This document shows, piece by piece, positions 24,201 to 26,166 of a stretch of DNA of 26,166 nucleotides. The stretch comes from Leidyana gryllorum EB-2025a (taxonomy: Eukaryota; Apicomplexa), in assembly GCA_048772705.1 (NCBI GenBank), contig JBLWGC010000096.1:1-26166 (forward strand). Reading direction: 5' to 3'. A program made the position numbers and the translations under genes. Below the pieces are notes generated by a model. It saw only the letters and a list, made by a program, of their open reading frames with translations. It ran no database searches and was not told the origin of the DNA. Position 1 is the first letter of the stretch; every line of letters starts with the position of its first letter.

Positions 24201-24686
24201 ATCAATACCCGGACGTGTCGGGGGCATCGGTAAGTGGTCTCGGAATACCGATGGGAATTCCTCTTCGATCCATTTCTCATCTGGTGGTAGGTCAAGTGGT
24301 TGAGCGGGAACCGACGATTGAATGGCGTAGGTCACGGGTCGATCACCCGACTCCGGTCTAATCCAGCCTTCGTGAACAGCCGGCGGTGGTAAGTCCTGTC
24401 CTTCTACCACTCCGAGGGTGCCTTCCCTCGTACGTCCCAGTAGAAGCTTTAAGTTGAGAATCGTGGAAGTGGACACAATCAGGTCAAATTCCAGGTACGG
24501 GATCACAGCGCATGTGATCGGGAGTTGCTGTCCACGGACGGTTCGGATCGTGATTTCGGTTTCTCGGGAGCATTCGGTGTTGTCCGGGGATATCGTGCCT
24601 AGTTGCATTTGGCATCGGCGGGTGGTAAGTCGAAGTTTGTCCACGATTCGGGCGGCGAGGCAGTTGGTGTTACTGCCGGTATCCAA
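21252..24686 (-). CDS. pol: Element E Pol: PR, RT, RNase H, integrase, chromodomain
   Basis: The most complete Pol in the window: 1144 codons with no break. The listed start is only the first usable codon, as the frame runs upstream to overlap gag in the -1 frame. Protease DTGS at residues 2-5; RT VPKKD near 217 and YLDD near 326; RNase H TTDAS near 480; integrase finger NHDSRLAGHL...CHLCEICQKAK near 670-715; DDE core GIDFLEL near 740, SDRDPRF near 800, NGMVERVNR near 832; chromodomain YLVKWMGYPEGDATWEP near 1047-1063. The last 41 or so residues are encoded inside the 3' LTR and match D (LLDRAPTL...GGRLLRHRG). Products act in the virus-like particle and, for integrase, in the nucleus (family knowledge). 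Confidence 0.93.
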   Translation of the reverse strand: MDTGSNTNCLAARIVDKLRLTTRRCQMQLGTISPDNTECSRETEITIRTVRGQQLPITCAVIPYLEFDLIVSTSTILNLKLLLGRTREGTLGVVEGQDLPPPAVHEGWIRPESGDRPVTYAIQSSVPAQPLDLPPDEKWIEEEFPSVFRDHLPMPPTRPGIDHRITLHQPNAPPYVRQPYKVPQRYLQEMRGQLLDLVRTEKIVPSSSSWASPCLFVPKKDTAVPRLVCDYRRLNQATVRVASPMPSLDEALQVLAGATIFSTLDLKSGYHQVLMAPDSRPLTAFVTPWGLFEWAVMPNGLMNAPATFMLLMHQVFSEMVGEYVFIYLDDVLVFSRTLEDHRCHLRKVLDRLKKHQLVAHRRKSHFFQHEVEYLGHRISAAGIMPLATRIEAIKAISVPTTLREAQSLLGSFNYYRRFIPNFATVAHPLYAATHGLKGPNAPLPNDPAISTAVHALREGLHQATLLAFPGADCEELWVTTDASAVAMGGVLEQPEPEGRRPIEFFSRTLTDTESRYATHEREMLAIVAACRHWRHLLLGRKVIIQTDHKPLTHLLQQAHLSDRQLRWMTVLAELDLEIRYIPGVNNLIADLLSRPITTQPPRSVTARAQTYTINQPEPIEQRLRRSWAERKDELALPTDVEWIDGLPIGTDGTILVPAETDLIKDIIAMNHDSRLAGHLGPDKTAARVRTLFQWKGLQADVSQYCHLCEICQKAKRRNHHPAGLLNPLRNPLFPWEEVGIDFLELPADPDTTQDYVMVVVDRLTRRIRLTACHKSINAEEAASLFIQNIVKLHGVPRRILSDRDPRFTSELWTSLMRQLGARLTLTTVYHPQTNGMVERVNRAILQLLRCTLQGIGQHWSRHLTTIEIAYNTARHASTRASPFELDTGRPDFLPSRDVLPSQHSLTFRLFAQRLQEARDRLDQASLHQKAQADKRRRLVVFKPGDQVLLSTKNLRHLPPHKLRLPYFGPITVLAAHSGDTYTLECPATWNIYPKFHVSRLEPFHQDPQDGPTTTSQQPSADPNRPPPESAPLFMMERLLGERISTTGEAEYLVKWMGYPEGDATWEPARAVLDGDGHDLIEQFKHDWNRTHPNAPYTEVAGEGCNTLEPMPTSSQRTPLLDRAPTLEPTQGTSVGGRLLRHRGV
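21378..21390 (-). other. Polypurine tract, element E
   Basis: GGCGGGGGAGGGG on the element strand directly before TGTAAC. It is read as Gly-Glu-Gly in Pol. Confidence 0.85.
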
Positions 24687-24763
24687 TAGTACGTTTGCGG
24701 TGAGTTCGGTGTCGGAGCGCGGGTTGCGTATGGTCCATCGGACGGTGAGCGGCGGTGATGTCC

Positions 24764-25140
24764 CTACTGCAGTTCCTCCTGATCGGTCGACTCCTGGGCC
24801 GTCAGGGACTCGAGAAAATCCGAGGAGTCGTGGGCCATAGTGGCGTACGTTCGTGGCTTGGCTCCCCGTGGTTTGGGGTCCTTCGGGTGCGGGCAGTCTG
24901 CGTTCCTGTGCGTCGTCTCTCCGCAGTTATAACATCTACCCTCGGCGGTACAGCGTTCGTGGGAGTACGGGCACTTGCGTCCCACGCTGCGAGGGGGTCG
25001 TTCCGGCCGGTTAGGCCCTGTGGTGTAGTTGACACGTGCAATGTTTCGTTGGTTTGGGTCATCGACCGTAGCGGCGTACATCATCGCTGCTTGGCAGATC
25101 TCATCGAAGCTTCGTTCGGCATGTGTGGCCAGCGCTTGAC
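24764..25140 (-). pseudogene. gag: Element E Gag, C-terminal part
   Basis: The capsid end ALATHAERSFDEICQAAMMYAA aligns with ALAAHA...ALLYAA of D and A. Then come KCPYSHERCTAEGR and a CCHC knuckle CYNCGETTHRNADC, and the stop at 24764. Pol overlaps in the -1 frame. Upstream of about 25140 similarity to other Gags fades, so the N-terminal two thirds are missing. Confidence 0.85.
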
Positions 25141-26166
25141 TAGTTTGCCTGTAACCTTTGGTTCGGCGTTTCGGTCGGCTTCGATGGCTGTTGTGAGTGC
25201 TGTTTGCTTTTGGATTATGTGGTTTATGTGTGTTTATCGCTGCATTGTACTGTGTTTGCGTGTTTGCGAATGTTTAGCTTTCAATTCTCTACACGTTGCG
25301 GTTGCTGTAGCGTGCGCAAGTACGGTCTGATGTGGTGTGTATTGTGCTAATAAAAGACTGTGACGATATAGTTGTGTTGCTTAGTATGTTGACAGGTATC
25401 GTGCTTGTTATGTACTGATTTGTGAGACTATATGAGCTGGATATGCATGATTGTATGAGTGTATGGCGTGTATTTTGGTAACTGTGCTGTGATGTGGTGT
25501 GCTCAGTTTGCTAAAGTGAATATGGAGCAACTTGGAAGGTTATGTGTGAGTGATATTGGTTTAGATGGTTTGTCTGTTAGGGTGTGAGGGGTCTAGAGTG
25601 AGTTAGCGATTCGCTCGTTGATTGAGGGAGTATTTGTAGACGTATAAAAGCTTGTAATGCTAGATATAGGGGAATCAATGAGATTCAAGTTGAATTGAGA
25701 GTGTTGAGAAGAATGTCATGAGTCCAATGCGTATCGTGGACATTATGTATTGGAGTGAATGGGAATTTGTAAGAATATGCGGATGGAGTCAAGTTATGCA
25801 TAGGATTTGAGTGTTGATGCGGACGACATGAATTTGGCTAATGATAGGTAGGTTAATAGGAGTATATTGACAATTCTGATGTAGTTCGAGGTGTTGTAAG
25901 AGGGTGGTGGTCAGTTGTTTGCTATAAAACATTGAGAGAGTGTATATATGCTAAGAGTTATGAGTATTCGAATTGTTAGTGTACGAGCGGGATGTTAAGG
26001 CTGATATGTATGTTGAGTAATAGTGTGTGTGAAGAAGTATTGATGGGGTGTGGGGAGCGCCCTTGTCGCTTCGCTCGGGCGCTTCCCCGTACCCATCTTT
26101 CTGCATTCAATGATTGAGCCACGGTGTAGTTGTCAACGCGTAATCATAGAAATGTAAAAGAAGAGG
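25141..26166. other. C-poor, gene-free stretch
   Basis: No gene, LTR or pol domain seen. The plus strand is very rich in G and T and poor in C: 25441-25500 has 20 G and 4 C. The bias lasts from about 25200 to about 26040. An AATAAA (about 25349) is present on the plus strand. The one listed frame in its first part has no recognisable content. The end holds a hairpin (26042-26097). Confidence 0.6.
26042..26097. other. Long inverted repeat
   Basis: GATGGG...GGGGAGCGCCC pairs with GGGCGCTTCCCC...CCCATC: arms of about 21 bases with a few mismatches and a loop of about 14 bases. Its high GC and C content contrast sharply with the flanking C-poor DNA. It could be a hairpin RNA element, a small inverted-repeat element or a terminator-like structure. 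Confidence 0.65.

Larger units (their letters stand above)
21019..25140 (-). mobile_element. Element E: Ty3/gypsy chromovirus, 5' end missing
   Basis: Minus-strand element with a complete 3' LTR, polypurine tract, an uninterrupted pol with chromodomain, and the C-terminal part of gag. Recognisable gag stops near 25140, where C-poor non-coding DNA begins; the 5' LTR and primer-binding site are not seen. Its LTR abuts D's gag exactly at 21018/21019, so E inserted into D. It is broken by loss of its 5' end, with pol apparently whole. Confidence 0.9.

Noticed and set aside
24755-25330. A 191-codon plus-strand frame at the right end
   Set aside because: Most of it is antisense to E's gag, and the remainder runs through skewed DNA with no motif.
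25200-26040. Repeat-induced point mutation as cause of the skew
   Set aside because: That process changes C on both strands; here only the plus strand is C-poor, while G stays high.

Overview
This is a eukaryotic, repeat-only window. I see no ordinary host gene, tRNA, rRNA or CRISPR array. It is a nest of Ty3/gypsy LTR retrotransposons of the chromovirus kind, carrying gag with a CCHC knuckle, protease, reverse transcriptase, RNase H, an integrase with HHCC finger and DDE core, and a chromodomain. They are treated here as fossils. Chromodomain elements are typical of fungi, plants and some algae and protists. The sequence alone does not settle which; a fungus or single-celled alga is a guess.

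Layout: a C-rich simple repeat (1-91); element A (+, 96-5030, 5' end incomplete); an unidentified dispersed repeat R copy 1 (5031-6682 and 9501-9901), split by element B (-, 6683-9495, 5-bp target duplication GTCCA); fragment G (-, 9902-10980, one LTR plus part of gag); R copy 2 (10981-11795), which holds the empty, uninterrupted form of the site where B sits; element D (-, 11796-21018), split in its integrase by element C (+, 12846-17519, 4-bp duplication GAGT) and cut in gag by element E (-, 21019 to about 25140, 5' end missing); and about 1 kb of C-poor non-coding DNA ending in a hairpin. R is older than A and B, and D is older than C and E. The two LTRs of B differ at about 1 of 240 positions and those of C at about 1 of 227, so these insertions are young. 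A, C and E keep long open pol frames; all elements have some damage.

The most unusual point is how densely the LTRs are coded. In every element whose LTR end can be read, the Gag frame opens inside the LTR and runs toward or through the primer-binding site. Where the site survives (A, B, C, G) its 12 identical bases TGGTAGCAGTGC are translated as a fixed Gly-Ser-Ser-Ala peptide. At the other end, the polypurine tract encodes the last Gly/Glu residues of Pol. In B and C the first LTR bases supply the Pol stop codon; in D, E and (recognisably) A, Pol continues about 40 residues into the LTR with a conserved LLDR...GG..LR.R tail. Every LTR also carries a hairpin with GTCTCC/GGAGAC arms, in A, D, E and G around a CCGGCCGG palindrome, usually close to a CACGTG box. 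Together these suggest one related group of elements with a compact LTR that combines promoter, RNA structure, priming and coding roles.
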